Assembly (NCBI GenBank): GCA_019635775.1
Contig: JAHBYU010000017.1
Span: forward strand, 34,574 to 98,573
Direction: 5' to 3'
From: Rhizobiaceae bacterium
Lineage (GTDB): Bacteria; Pseudomonadota; Alphaproteobacteria; Rhizobiales; Rhizobiaceae
Length of the DNA stretch: 64,000 nt
The notes below the pieces were generated by a model. It saw only the letters and a program-made list of their open reading frames with translations. It searched no databases and was not told the origin of the DNA. Numbering within the stretch: the first letter of the stretch is position 1; every line of letters begins with the position of its first letter. This document shows, piece by piece, positions 54,458-63,466 of the stretch. Made by a program: the position numbers and the translations under genes.

Positions 54458-55408
54458 ATGTATAATTACCTCGATTTCGAAAAGCCTGTTCAGGACCTCG
54501 AAGGAAAAATCCTCGAGTTGAAGAAACTTTCGGAAGGCGGCGAGGCGGTCGATGTCGCCGACGAGATCGCGCGGCTTGAAAAGCGCTCGTCCGAGGCGCT
54601 GCGGGAAGTCTACAAGTCGTTGACCCCATGGCAGAAGGTGCAGGTGGCACGCCACCCCGACAGGCCGCACTGCCTTGACTATCTCAAAACCCTCTTCACC
54701 GACTTCACCGCGCTCGCAGGCGACCGCAAGTTTGGCGAGGACGCCGCAATCGTGGGCGGGTTCGCCCGTTTTCGCGGTCAGCCGGTAGCGGTCATCGGCC
54801 AGGAGAAGGGCTCCGACACGAAAAGCCGCCTAAAGCACAATTTCGGCTCGGTCCGTCCGGAGGGCTATCGCAAGGCCGTGCGCATCATGGAACTGGCCGA
54901 CCGGTTCAAGCTGCCGCTCGTCACGCTGGTCGACACGGCCGGCGCCTATCCCGGCATCGGTGCCGAGGAACGGGGACAGGCTGAGGCGATTGCGAGATCA
55001 ACTTCGGCTTGCCTCGCGCTGAAGGTCCCGTCCATGTCGATCGTCATAGGCGAAGGCGGGTCCGGCGGCGCGATCGCGATTGCGACGGCCAACCGCGTCT
55101 ATATGCTGGAACATGCGATCTACTCGGTTATTTCGCCGGAAGGCGCGGCCTCCATTCTTTGGCGCGACACGACGCGTTCGAAGGAAGCGGCGACCAACAT
55201 GAAGATCACAGCGCAGGACCTTCTCGACCTGAAGATCATCGATGGCATCATTCCTGAACCGGTCGGGGGTGCACACAGGGCTCCTGAAGCCGTGATTCAG
55301 GCTGCCGGCGACCTGATTGCCAAGACGCTGGGCGAATTCGCACAGTCCAGTTCGGACTTCCGGGAGCATCGGCGCGAAAAATACCTCGCGATGGGGCGTT
55401 CCCTCTAG
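54458..55408 (+). CDS. accA: acetyl-CoA carboxylase carboxyltransferase subunit alpha
   Basis: 316 residues. With AccD it transfers CO2 from carboxybiotin to acetyl-CoA, making malonyl-CoA for fatty acids. Seen: YLDFEKPVQDLEGKILELKKL, KVQVARHPDRPHCLDYL, VAVIGQEKGSDTKSRLKHNFG, the oxyanion-hole/CoA-binding GEGGSGGAIAIA, and SPEGAASILWRDTTRSKEAA. ATG at 54458 was preferred to GTG 54437. The gap of 90 bp from xerD is unremarkable. Confidence 0.97.
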   Translation: MYNYLDFEKPVQDLEGKILELKKLSEGGEAVDVADEIARLEKRSSEALREVYKSLTPWQKVQVARHPDRPHCLDYLKTLFTDFTALAGDRKFGEDAAIVGGFARFRGQPVAVIGQEKGSDTKSRLKHNFGSVRPEGYRKAVRIMELADRFKLPLVTLVDTAGAYPGIGAEERGQAEAIARSTSACLALKVPSMSIVIGEGGSGGAIAIATANRVYMLEHAIYSVISPEGAASILWRDTTRSKEAATNMKITAQDLLDLKIIDGIIPEPVGGAHRAPEAVIQAAGDLIAKTLGEFAQSSSDFREHRREKYLAMGRSL

Positions 55409-55592
55409 AATTGTGGCGAGCGGGCAGCATTTTGCCACAAAATCGCCGAAGGATGATTGTGTGGTGCCGCGGGGCCGGGACAGCCGTCGAGATTTACGGT
55501 AATCAGTTTTCAAGGTTAACCGGACTAGTCTGATCACCTGTTTCGCAGGCAGATGCCGGCCAGACACGACGAAACGCAAACGCAGCAACCGT

Positions 55593-56861
55593 ATGATTGC
55601 CAATATACTCCGAGCAGGAATGTTGATCGCCGCTGTCGCGCTTGCCGGGTGCAACGCGTCCGACATCGAACAGGTCACCACCATTGGCAACATCAAGGCC
55701 GAGAAGCAACTGTCGCCGAAAAGGCTCGCAGAAATCCAGAAGCGCGGGATGACACGGACTTCCCCAGTCATGGCCCGCATCTTCAAGGAAGAAGGCAAGC
55801 TGGAGATCTGGAAGCAGAAGCAGAACGGCCGCTACGACATCATAGCGAGCTACAATATCTGCAAGATGTCCGGCAAGCTCGGACCGAAGTTCGTCGAGGG
55901 CGACCGCCAGGCGCCCGAAGGCTTCTACACGGTTCGCCCGTCCCAGATGAACCCGAACTCAAGCTATCACCTTGCATTCAACATCGGCTACCCCAACGCT
56001 TACGACCGGGCGAACGGACGCACCGGATCTCACCTGATGGTGCACGGGGCCTGCTCGTCTTCCGGCTGCTACGCCGTGACCGACCAGGAAATAGAGGAAA
56101 TCTACGCATTCGGCCGCGATGCCTTCCGCGGCGGCCAGACAGAATTCCAGATCCAGGCATTCCCCTTCCGCATGACCGCGGCGAACATGGCGCGATACCG
56201 CAACGACCCGAACTACGAGTTCTGGACGATGCTCAAGGAAGGCTACGACCAGTTCGAAATCACAAAGGTTCCACCCAAGGTTGACGTGTGCGAGAAACGC
56301 TACGTCTTCAACCGCACGCCTGAAAGCGGTGCAACCTTCAACCCTACAGGCCCCTGCCCAGCTTCGGCACAGCCCGAGACGCTTACGACCGCCTATCAGT
56401 CCTATCAGAAGGACTATGATGCCGCCTTCGCCTTGGCCACGAAGAAAAGCGAAAAGTTGCCGCGAAAGCCTTCAATCGCCGGGCTGAACGAAGCCAATCT
56501 CGTTTCAGAATGGACCAAGAAGCGCGCTCGCGGCGAACGCATCCCGATCGAGCCCCCCTCCCTGAACGCGGACGGAACGGTTACCCAGACCGCTCAGATG
56601 GGCCGTATTGATTCTCCGGCCGGTCGCCGTCAGGCGGCGCTCGATGAAGCTGCGGCGAAAAAGGCCAAGGAAGAGGCCGAGAAAAAGGCGACGGCACTCG
56701 CCCAGGCTGAGGAAAAGAAAAGGCTTGCGGAGCAGGCAAAAGCTGCCGAGACGGCACCCGTGGTTGCGCAGGAAGCACCAGTGGTGGAAGCTGCTCCCGA
56801 GGCAAAGACTGGCTTCCTCAGCGGTGCCCGCAAGCGCATCGTCAATATTTTCGGCAGCTGA
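55593..56861 (+). CDS. L,D-transpeptidase (YkuD) lipoprotein with charged C-terminal tail
   Basis: 422 residues. A lipoprotein signal peptide (lipobox VALAGC, Cys20), then a YkuD domain: GPKFVEGDRQAPEGFYTV and the catalytic MVHGACSSSGCYAVTDQEIEEIY (HGx..SSGC with the active Cys near residue 156). L,D-transpeptidases crosslink peptidoglycan or attach proteins to it, in the periplasm. After about residue 270 comes a long linker with charged, Ala/Lys/Glu-rich helix (KKAKEEAEKKATALAQAEEKKR) and a basic end, probably disordered or coiled-coil. It is followed 5 bp later by the TusA-like gene. Confidence 0.92.
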   Translation: MIANILRAGMLIAAVALAGCNASDIEQVTTIGNIKAEKQLSPKRLAEIQKRGMTRTSPVMARIFKEEGKLEIWKQKQNGRYDIIASYNICKMSGKLGPKFVEGDRQAPEGFYTVRPSQMNPNSSYHLAFNIGYPNAYDRANGRTGSHLMVHGACSSSGCYAVTDQEIEEIYAFGRDAFRGGQTEFQIQAFPFRMTAANMARYRNDPNYEFWTMLKEGYDQFEITKVPPKVDVCEKRYVFNRTPESGATFNPTGPCPASAQPETLTTAYQSYQKDYDAAFALATKKSEKLPRKPSIAGLNEANLVSEWTKKRARGERIPIEPPSLNADGTVTQTAQMGRIDSPAGRRQAALDEAAAKKAKEEAEKKATALAQAEEKKRLAEQAKAAETAPVVAQEAPVVEAAPEAKTGFLSGARKRIVNIFGS

Positions 56862-56866
56862 ACTGC

Positions 56867-57103
56867 TTGGCAGATGTGGGGATCTACGATCTGAGGGGGC
56901 TGAAATGTCCCCTTCCTGTGCTGCGTGCCAAGAAGCGGCTGGCAGCCATGCCCCCGGGCAGCACGCTGTGGCTGGAAACAACTGACCCGCTGGCGGTGAT
57001 CGACATTCCGGCCTTTTGCGCCAAGGAGGGACACTCACTGATCCAGACGGAAGTCGCCGGAGACGGCAATCGCTTCCTTGTCGAAAGGGGTCCCTCCGGC
57101 TGA
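56867..57103 (+). CDS. TusA-family sulfurtransferase
   Basis: 78 residues. TusA-like proteins relay sulfane sulphur for tRNA thiolation, molybdenum cofactor or sulphur oxidation. Seen: YDLRGLKCPLPVLRAKKRL with the CPxP-type persulfide Cys (residue 14), then a beta-alpha-beta fold with VIDIPAFCAKEGHSLIQTE. Start is TTG at 56867. Its 5-bp gap after the transpeptidase suggests the same transcript; a terminator follows at 57208. Confidence 0.9.
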   Translation: MADVGIYDLRGLKCPLPVLRAKKRLAAMPPGSTLWLETTDPLAVIDIPAFCAKEGHSLIQTEVAGDGNRFLVERGPSG

Positions 57104-57176
57104 GATCAAGCTATCATCTTTTCGACGGAACCTTTTTCGACCCGGCTCGTTGATTGCACGCGACAGGCCGTCCCCG

Positions 57177-57185
57177 CCCCCCCCC
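57177..57185. repeat. nine-C homopolymer
   Basis: A run of nine cytosines in the non-coding gap between the TusA gene and the terminator. It is prone to slippage or sequencing error; no coding consequence is visible. Confidence 0.6.
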
Positions 57186-57207
57186 GATCGGCTTGTCGTC
57201 CAACATT

Positions 57208-57232
57208 AAGCCGGCCGAAAGGCCGGCTTTTT
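57208..57232 (+). terminator. rho-independent terminator after the TusA gene
   Basis: AAGCCGGCC (57208-57216) pairs perfectly with GGCCGGCTT (57221-57229) across a GAAA tetraloop, followed by T5 and a T-rich stretch. It also lies beyond the convergent CobW stop, but the T-run supports the plus strand. Confidence 0.9.
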
Positions 57233-57244
57233 CTTTGGCGGCGC

Positions 57245-58354
57245 TCAGCGCATGCCGGCAATGGCAAGAGGATTGCTTTGCAGTGCCGCCCAATCCGGCG
57301 TGTCTATGGACGGGGTATCGGTGAAGGCCGAAAAAAGCCGCCTGACATAGTCCTCGGGCATGTCCTGCGTGATGAGGACCAGACGCGTCCCCCGCGCTTC
57401 ATCCGGCCACCGCTCCAGCCGAACCGGAGGATGCAGCAGCCTCTGCACCCCGTGGACAACCAGCGGCCTGGATGGGTCCTCCGCGATTTCCACGACGCCC
57501 TTCATGCGGAGCAGTTTGTCGCCGTGCGCCGAACGGATCAGGTCCAGGAACATTTCTATCGCGGAAAAAGGCACCGGGCGGTCATGCACCAGCGAGAACG
57601 TCCTGATACGGGGATCGTGATTATGGTGATGATGATGCTCATGGCGCTCATGGGACGCATCTTCATGCTGACGCATATGCTCAGCTTCCTCTCCCAGCCA
57701 GCGGCGGACGTCGGGCGTCTTTGTGGCGGGATCGTAGAGGCCGCATTCAAAAAGCGCCGCATAGCCGGCTTCTTCGGCAATACCATCGAGGATCGGCGCA
57801 GACGGGTTCAGTTCCCTAAGGCGCCGCTTCACTGCAACCAAGGCTTCCTGATCAGGAACAAGGTCCGTCTTGGACAGAACGATCCGATCGGCGACAGCAA
57901 CCTGCCGGACTGCCTCGACGTGGTTGTCCAGTGTCGTCTCGCCGTTGATCGCATCCACGAGCGTGATGACCCCGTCGAGCCTGTACGCCTGTATGAGCGC
58001 GGGATGACCCATAATCGACTGCAGGACGGGCGCCGGGTCCGCGAGGCCCGTCGTTTCGATGATGACCCGTTTCAGCACGGAGATCTGCCCGGTCTGCATG
58101 CGGTCGACCAGATCGGCGAGCGTATCGACCAGATCTCCGGGCACTGTGCAGCAGAGGCAGCCGTCGGCAAGCTGGATCACGCCGTCCGAAGAGCTTTCGA
58201 CAAGCAGATGGTCAATGGCAACTTCACCAAACTCGTTGATGATGACGGCCGTATCGGCAAGCGCCGGATCTTTCAACAGCCCGTTGAGAAGCGTCGTCTT
58301 GCCGGCGCCCAGAAACCCGGTCAGCACCGTGACCGGGGTAGGAACCGTCATCAT
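57245..58354 (-). CDS. CobW/ZNG1-family GTP-binding metal chaperone
   Basis: 369 residues. CobW-family (G3E) GTPase. Seen: P-loop [10 protein letters not shown] (residues 11-20), the metal motif DGCLCC (CxCC, about 69), SKTDLVPDQ (NKxD-like), and a histidine-rich linker [13 protein letters not shown] near residue 235, followed by the CobW C-terminal domain. Such proteins deliver Zn or Co to client enzymes; a zinc role is most likely for His-rich types, but cobalt is possible. Its ATG overlaps the dacA-like TGA (ATGA). Confidence 0.93.
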   Translation of the reverse strand: MMTVPTPVTVLTGFLGAGKTTLLNGLLKDPALADTAVIINEFGEVAIDHLLVESSSDGVIQLADGCLCCTVPGDLVDTLADLVDRMQTGQISVLKRVIIETTGLADPAPVLQSIMGHPALIQAYRLDGVITLVDAINGETTLDNHVEAVRQVAVADRIVLSKTDLVPDQEALVAVKRRLRELNPSAPILDGIAEEAGYAALFECGLYDPATKTPDVRRWLGEEAEHMRQHEDASHERHEHHHHHNHDPRIRTFSLVHDRPVPFSAIEMFLDLIRSAHGDKLLRMKGVVEIAEDPSRPLVVHGVQRLLHPPVRLERWPDEARGTRLVLITQDMPEDYVRRLFSAFTDTPSIDTPDWAALQSNPLAIAGMR

Positions 58355-59610
58355 TGCTCGACCGTGGCCTCATCCTGGACCGCCGTATCGGCATCCAGCG
58401 CTGCCGAGTCCCCAAGGGCGACGGGCTCCGAGCCTTCTGGCAAGGGCTTGTCGGGACGCCAGGATGGCAAAGGTATGTCGGGATCGTAACCTGCCGCCGC
58501 AGCCGCCTGCTTCCTCGCCTCCTCGGCAAGCTGGGCGGCCTTCTCCGCTGCGTCCTGTACCAGCAAGGCTGCTACTGCGGGCGTCGCCGGGCCAGTCGCG
58601 GACCCTATGCTGACGGGTACGAGGTCTCGCGGCCCGTCACGCTTGGCAAGAAACGAAGCCGGTTCGGGCTTGCCCTCCTTCTTGCGCTGCGCCGCAAGCT
58701 CCCTCTCCTTCTTGCGGAGTGCTTCGCTGCCGGCCTTGGTGCAGAGAGCCGTCCGCATGTTGGTAGCCTGATCCAGTCCGGCACCAGACGGCTTCATCGC
58801 TGCAAGCGTGAGGCTGCTAGCGGTCGGCTCTGAGAAGCCTTTCGCCAGGAGCGCGGCAGCCCTCTCGTTGCGCGCCTTGACCGACGTAGCGCCGATCACA
58901 ACCGCCATCAGGGTCCGGCCTTCTCGCGTCGCGGAGGCGACCAGATTGTATCCGGCAGGGCATGTGTAGCCGGTCTTCATACCATCGGCGCCCTCAAAGC
59001 GGCCAATGAGGTTGTTGTGGTTTGGAAGCACCTGCTTGCCGAAGGAAATCCCTTCAATGGAGAAATATGCGGCATATTGGGGGAATTCGTCACGAAGCGC
59101 GGAGGCGAGAATGCCAAGGTCGCGGGCAGTCGTGTATTGCTCGTCATTGTGGAGGCCATGCGCGTTGACCCAATGGGAGCCAACCATGCCGAGACGCTTC
59201 GATTCCGCATTCATACGGGCGGCAAAAGCCTCCTCGGACCCGGCGACGCTCTCGCCTATCGAGGTGGCTATGTCGTTTGCCGACTTCACCATTATGATCT
59301 TTATGGCGTCATCCAGCGTCAGAATCGTTCCGACTGGGAAACCCATCTTGCTGGGCGGCTCGTTGACCGCATTCTTTGAGACTCTCACAGGCGACTGGAG
59401 CGTCATCTCGCCGGCCTGAACCGCGCGGAATGCCACATAGGTCGTCATCAGCTTCGTGAGCGAGGCCGGATACCAGCGCGCGAAGGGTTCCTCGCTCTCG
59501 ATCACCTGTCCGGTCTTGGCATCGAACAGCAGCGTTGGTCCGGCATTCGCCGAAGCCGCCATTGCCACAAAAGCCAGTGTCGCGATACCCAAAGAAAGCA
59601 TGCGCCGCAT
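58351..59610 (-). CDS. D-alanyl-D-alanine carboxypeptidase (DacA/PBP5-type, peptidase S11)
   Basis: 419 residues. Signal peptide at residues 1-22 ([20 protein letters not shown]). Active-site motifs: PASLTKLMT (SxxK), KSANDIAT (SxN), and [13 protein letters not shown] (KTG). It trims the terminal D-Ala from peptidoglycan pentapeptides. The C-terminal extension after about residue 270 is Ala/Lys/Glu-rich ([21 protein letters not shown]) rather than a PBP5 anchor helix. ATG at 59610. It is upstream of, and translationally coupled to, the CobW gene. Confidence 0.94.
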   Translation of the reverse strand: MRRMLSLGIATLAFVAMAASANAGPTLLFDAKTGQVIESEEPFARWYPASLTKLMTTYVAFRAVQAGEMTLQSPVRVSKNAVNEPPSKMGFPVGTILTLDDAIKIIMVKSANDIATSIGESVAGSEEAFAARMNAESKRLGMVGSHWVNAHGLHNDEQYTTARDLGILASALRDEFPQYAAYFSIEGISFGKQVLPNHNNLIGRFEGADGMKTGYTCPAGYNLVASATREGRTLMAVVIGATSVKARNERAAALLAKGFSEPTASSLTLAAMKPSGAGLDQATNMRTALCTKAGSEALRKKERELAAQRKKEGKPEPASFLAKRDGPRDLVPVSIGSATGPATPAVAALLVQDAAEKAAQLAEEARKQAAAAAGYDPDIPLPSWRPDKPLPEGSEPVALGDSAALDADTAVQDEATVEQ

Positions 59611-59796
59611 CGATAATCCGCCTTCCGACAGCAGTCCGTCACCTGAACTGCAAGCATTTGAACAAAAAGGAAAACTCCCGGCCAGCCGCCTCACAAGCCA
59701 AGGAGTCCTTCCTTGCTATCTAGCCTATGTGACCTCAAGATGGCAAAAAGCCTGGAAACGGGCAACCGCCCGCGTTTCGAAGCAACAGGAAGATCC

Positions 59797-60966
59797 ATGC
59801 CGATTCTGAACCGCGCTGCCGAGATGCAGGACGAGATCACTGCATGGCGGCGTCATCTCCACAGGGAGCCGGAAATCGGCTTCGAGGTCCAGAAGACAGC
59901 GGCATTCGTCGCCGAAAAGCTCAAGGAATTCGGCTGTGACGAGGTAGTAACCGGGATCGGCCGCACCGGCGTGGTGGGTACCATTGTTGGGCGACGGGGT
60001 GACGGACCGGCAATCGGCCTGCGCGCCGACATGGATGCGCTGCCCATCCGTGAGACAAGCGGCGTGCCGCATGCTTCGACCATAGAAGGAAGAGCCCATG
60101 CCTGCGGCCATGACGGGCATACCGCGATGCTGCTCGGTGCGGCGAAATACCTGGCCGAAACGCGCAACTTCTCAGGCACGGTAGCTGTGATCTTCCAACC
60201 GGCGGAGGAAGGCGGCGGCGGCGGCCGCGAGATGGTGCGCGAGGGCATGATGGAACGCTTCGGCATCGGCCGGGTGTTTGGAATGCACAACCTGCCGGGG
60301 TTGCCCGTCGGGCAGTTCGCCATAAAGCCTGGCCCCATCATGGCCGCAACTGCGGAGTTCGACATCCGCATCCGTGGCAAGGGCAGCCATGCGGCGATGC
60401 CAAATCGCGGCATTGACCCCATCGTCGTCGCCAGCCAGATCGTGCTTTCCTTCCAGTCAATCGTTTCGCGCAACGTGGATCCGATCGACTCGGCAGTGCT
60501 TTCGGTCACGAAGATCAAAGGTGGAGACGCCTATAACGTGATACCCGAATATATCGATATGTCCGGCACTGTCCGGGCCCTGAAGATGGCCGTGATGTCG
60601 GAGACCGAAGATCGCATGCGCGCGGTCTGTATCGGGATCGCTCAGGCAAACGGAGCGGAAGCTAATTTTCACTTCAAGGCGAATTATCCCGTGACGGACA
60701 ACAACCCGGACGAGGCGCTATTTGCCGGGGACGTTGCAGCAGCTGTGGTTGGCGAGGCGGGTATTGACCGATCAGCCCTGCCTCTGATGGCCGGCGAGGA
60801 TTTTTCGTACATGCTCAACGCCCGGCAAGGCGCCTTCATCTTCGTTGGAAACGGAGATACTCCGAACCTCCACAACCCGGGCTACGATTTCAACGACGAG
60901 ATAACACCGTATGGCGTCAGCTATTGGGTGAGGCTCGCTGAGACGGCCCTTGCTCCAAGATCATAA
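59797..60966 (+). CDS. M20-family aminoacylase/hippurate hydrolase (amidohydrolase)
   Basis: 389 residues. Seen: LHREPEIGFE, GLRADMDALPIRETSG, the metal-binding HACGHDGHTAMLLGAAKYL, FQPAEEGGGGGREMV with the catalytic Glu, GMHNLPGLPVGQFA, and the lid-domain RIRGKGSHAAMPNRGIDP. It hydrolyses N-acyl amino acids or related amides; the substrate is unknown. ATG at 59797 has AGGAAG about seven bases upstream. It is the last ordinary chromosomal gene before the tRNA-Arg junction. Confidence 0.93.
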   Translation: MPILNRAAEMQDEITAWRRHLHREPEIGFEVQKTAAFVAEKLKEFGCDEVVTGIGRTGVVGTIVGRRGDGPAIGLRADMDALPIRETSGVPHASTIEGRAHACGHDGHTAMLLGAAKYLAETRNFSGTVAVIFQPAEEGGGGGREMVREGMMERFGIGRVFGMHNLPGLPVGQFAIKPGPIMAATAEFDIRIRGKGSHAAMPNRGIDPIVVASQIVLSFQSIVSRNVDPIDSAVLSVTKIKGGDAYNVIPEYIDMSGTVRALKMAVMSETEDRMRAVCIGIAQANGAEANFHFKANYPVTDNNPDEALFAGDVAAAVVGEAGIDRSALPLMAGEDFSYMLNARQGAFIFVGNGDTPNLHNPGYDFNDEITPYGVSYWVRLAETALAPRS

Positions 60967-60984
60967 AAGTTGGATGCAAGAGTG

Positions 60985-61013
60985 TTGGCGAAGACCAAGG
61001 AAAACGCTATGTG
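60985..61013 (+). promoter_or_regulatory. probable tRNA-Arg promoter
   Basis: TTGGCG (60985-60990), 17-base spacer, TATGTG (61008-61013), placed 11 bases before the tRNA 5' end, a sensible distance. Confidence 0.5.
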
Positions 61014-61024
61014 TGCTTCCGGTT

Positions 61025-61101
61025 GGTCCCGTAGCTCAGTAGGATAGAGCGGCAGATTCCTAATCTGTAGGTCACAGGTTCGATTCCTGTCGGGATCACC
61101 A
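61025..61101 (+). tRNA. tRNA-Arg (anticodon CCT)
   Basis: 77 bases, acceptor stem GGTCCCG/CGGGATC (one G-U pair) with discriminator A and encoded CCA (61099-61101). D-arm TAGCTCAGTAGGATAGAGC, anticodon stem CAGAT/ATCTG with loop TTCCTAA (anticodon CCT), T-arm CAGGTTCGATTCCTG. tRNA 3' ends are common integration targets, and a mobile-type module begins 220 bases further on. Confidence 0.97.
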
Positions 61102-61134
61102 TTCAGTCCGGCAATTTTTCAGTCTCCAGCCTAG

Positions 61135-61161
61135 CACGGGAAATACCACGTTATTTCCGTG
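61135..61161. repeat. inverted repeat downstream of tRNA-Arg
   Basis: CACGGGAAATA (61135-61145) and TATTTCCGTG (61152-61161) form an inverted repeat around a 6-base centre, with one unpaired G in the left arm. It lies 34 bases beyond the tRNA end, and could be a recombinase site or a terminator; function not shown. Confidence 0.5.
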
Positions 61162-61193
61162 ACTTAGCATCGTCAATCGGCGAACTGTTGGGA

Positions 61194-61245
61194 GAGAGAC
61201 GCGGTGAGACGCCGGGATTTCGGCCTATTCGCCGGTTCGTCTCTC
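61194..61245. repeat. inverted repeat in the recombinase-tRNA gap
   Basis: GAGAGACG (61194-61201) and CGTCTCTC (61238-61245) are complementary, and an inner GCCG/CGGC dyad (61211-61224) sits between. It lies about 75 bases beyond the recombinase stop. It may end the recombinase transcript, or be part of an element end. Confidence 0.45.
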
Positions 61246-61321
61246 CTGGCGGGGGAGCGTGTCCAATAGATTTCGGCAGCGATGGTCGTGACGTGCCATT
61301 TAAGAACTATTGAAGCGCGCT

Positions 61322-62995
61322 TTAAACGCCGAACTGCTGGAGCTGATCCCTCCAGAGGTGGGGCAGGTCGTCGCGCATCAAAGCGCGGGCTGTGAGTTCG
61401 ACCGGCTGGCGGCCCCGCAGTATTGCGTCGGTGATCTTGGGCGCCAGGAAAGCGAGCGGAAGGATCCGGCTGACATCTGCGACATGGATGCCCGTTTCGT
61501 TCGCTACGTCGGCGATGGTTCTGGCTGAGCCGTCGGTCAGCATGCCCAGCATCATATGAGCTTTGGCGAGAGCTTCAACGAGACCATCATCGGGTTTCCT
61601 GCTGGCCGATTGGCCTTCCAGAACAAGCTTTGCCTCCGCACCCCTGCGCCTCAGCGTCATCGGCACCGAGATGGTGACTGGGTCGACTTCGGGTTGGCTG
61701 GCATCATCAGTATTGCCTGCCTCGCCAATCGCGGCGCGCGGATCGATCTCGAAGACCAATTCGCCGGGTTTCACGTGGACGGCGCGAACCAGACGCCTCA
61801 ATGACTTGGCTTGCTCAGGGGATGAGGTCTGGAGTTTATCGCGGAGCGCCCCTGCCCAGGCGATGGCGGTATGCACCGGTATTGCAGGCACCATCATGCC
61901 GGCCCACTCGGACAGCCTGACGTTATCCCGAAGCATCGCCTCCAGTTGATGCAGGACGGTCCGCTCCAGCTCGTCAGCCGGCAAGCGCCAACCGGAAGGA
62001 TCGTTTCGGGTTGTAGTCTCTAGCCGGTTGGAGATGTAGTAGCGGTAGCGCTTGCCATCCTTGACGGTAAAGACGGGGCTCAGCCGATCGCCGGTCTCGT
62101 CAAACAGGAGGCCGGTCAGCATATGCCGGTTCCGGACGTTGGAGCCATTCCTGCGGTTTGGGGCCTGACCCTTCAGGAGAGCCTGCACTGCAGCGAACCT
62201 TTCTTCGTCGATGATGGGCTCGTGCTCGCCGTCGTAGATGCGGTCCTTGTGCCTGGCCTTGCCGATGTAAACGACGTTGGAGAGCAGGTGATAGAGCTTG
62301 CCGCGCGTGAAGGGCTGATGGCTTTGCCGGGATGGTGACGAATCATGGTCTACACCGCTCTCGCCATTCAGTTCGTCGACCAGTATAGGAACCGACTTCA
62401 CTTCCAGATAGCGATTGAAGATCCCGCGGACCTTGTTGGCAGCCTCGGGGTCGACCACCAGCTTCTTGTCGACAGCCTTGTAGCCGAGCGGCACCGTACC
62501 TCCCATCCAGATGCCCTTCTTTCGGGAGGCAGCAATCTTGTCACGGATGCGTTCCGCCGTGACCTCGCGTTCGAATTGCGCGAAGGACAGGAGCACGTTC
62601 AGAGTGAGCCTGCCCATTGACGTTGTGGTGTTGAACTGCTGCGTCACCGAGACGAAGGAGACGTCGTTGGCATCAAAGACCTCGACGATCTTCGAAAAGT
62701 CCATCAACGACCGAGTCAGGCGGTCGATCTTGTAGACGACGACCACGTCGACCTTCCGGTTGCGGATATCCTGCAGCAGGCGTTTTAGAGCCGGCCGCTC
62801 CATCGTACCGCCCGAGATGCCGCCGTCATCATAGTGATCGGCGATCAGACGCCACCCCATCCCGGCCTGTGATGATATGAAGGCAACACAGGCTTCACGT
62901 TGCGCATCCAGCGAGTTGAATTCCTGGTCGAGCCCCTCCTCGGTCGATTTACGGGTGTAGACCGCGCAACGCAGCTTTATCTGATGCGTGCTCAT
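61322..62995 (-). CDS. large serine recombinase (resolvase/invertase domain, phage type)
   Basis: 557 residues. N-terminal catalytic domain: CAVYTRKSTEEG with nucleophile Ser17, DDGGISGGTMERPALKRLL, VYKIDRLTRSLMDF and FEREVTAERIRDK. A recombinase (PF07508) domain follows (GYKAVDKKLVVDP). The usual zinc-ribbon cysteines are missing: the corresponding MLTGLLFDETGDRLSP has none. A C-terminal HTH-like RTIADVANETGIHVADVSRIL ends in LAFLAPKITDAI. It is coupled to DUF2924 by ATGA and faces away from the window edge toward tRNA-Arg. Confidence 0.93.
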   Translation of the reverse strand: MSTHQIKLRCAVYTRKSTEEGLDQEFNSLDAQREACVAFISSQAGMGWRLIADHYDDGGISGGTMERPALKRLLQDIRNRKVDVVVVYKIDRLTRSLMDFSKIVEVFDANDVSFVSVTQQFNTTTSMGRLTLNVLLSFAQFEREVTAERIRDKIAASRKKGIWMGGTVPLGYKAVDKKLVVDPEAANKVRGIFNRYLEVKSVPILVDELNGESGVDHDSSPSRQSHQPFTRGKLYHLLSNVVYIGKARHKDRIYDGEHEPIIDEERFAAVQALLKGQAPNRRNGSNVRNRHMLTGLLFDETGDRLSPVFTVKDGKRYRYYISNRLETTTRNDPSGWRLPADELERTVLHQLEAMLRDNVRLSEWAGMMVPAIPVHTAIAWAGALRDKLQTSSPEQAKSLRRLVRAVHVKPGELVFEIDPRAAIGEAGNTDDASQPEVDPVTISVPMTLRRRGAEAKLVLEGQSASRKPDDGLVEALAKAHMMLGMLTDGSARTIADVANETGIHVADVSRILPLAFLAPKITDAILRGRQPVELTARALMRDDLPHLWRDQLQQFGV

Positions 62996-63462
62996 AGCCC
63001 AAAGAACCTCGGGCCGGACCAGTGGGCACCGGTGATCTGATGGGCAATCGCCGTCAGCGATTTGTGCAGCCTGCCCTCGAACGCAAACCCCTCCTCCAGC
63101 ACATCGACGACATGAGAGCGTCCATTCCAGTCACGCACCAATCGTGTGCCAGGCGAGAGCTGCTTGCGAGTCACCGGGGATGCCGGGGGATCCAGTTCCG
63201 AAGCGGCCTTACCGGATCGCGTCTCCGCTGGCTTCTCCTTGACCTGGGCTGTGGCCGCACGAAGCATCCTGCGCGTGTCGGGCGATAAGCCGCCGAGCCT
63301 GCTTGCCTGAAGATGCCAGGCGGCAGCACGCAGGAGAAAATCGCGCCGTGCGCCCTTCGGCGGTGGATGGCCATAAGTCTTTGTCCATCTCTCTGCGAGT
63401 TCTTCGCGAGAGAGGTCGCCGAGCGCGGCGACCTCCCGATCAACCAATATCCTGTTCGACAT
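62992..63462 (-). CDS. DUF2924 domain protein
   Basis: 156 residues from ATG at 63462 (MSNRILVDREVAALGDLSREELAERW). The pattern RREELxxRWxxxYGHPPPKGARRDFLLRAAAWHLQ is the DUF2924 signature, followed by a linker and a C-terminal small beta domain LSPGTRLVRDWNGRSHVVDVLEEGFAFEGR. The family is nearly always next to a serine recombinase in alphaproteobacterial elements and might act in its control. The function is unknown. Its TGA overlaps the recombinase start (ATGA). Confidence 0.88.
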   Translation of the reverse strand: MSNRILVDREVAALGDLSREELAERWTKTYGHPPPKGARRDFLLRAAAWHLQASRLGGLSPDTRRMLRAATAQVKEKPAETRSGKAASELDPPASPVTRKQLSPGTRLVRDWNGRSHVVDVLEEGFAFEGRLHKSLTAIAHQITGAHWSGPRFFGL

Positions 63463-63466
63463 GAGG

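Noticed and set aside
55411-55440. Terminator after accA
   Set aside because: TTGTGGC and GCCACAA pair over a 16-base loop, but no T-run follows.
57177-57185. C9 tract as a phase-variation switch
   Set aside because: It lies outside any coding or promoter region I can support, so slippage would have no evident effect.
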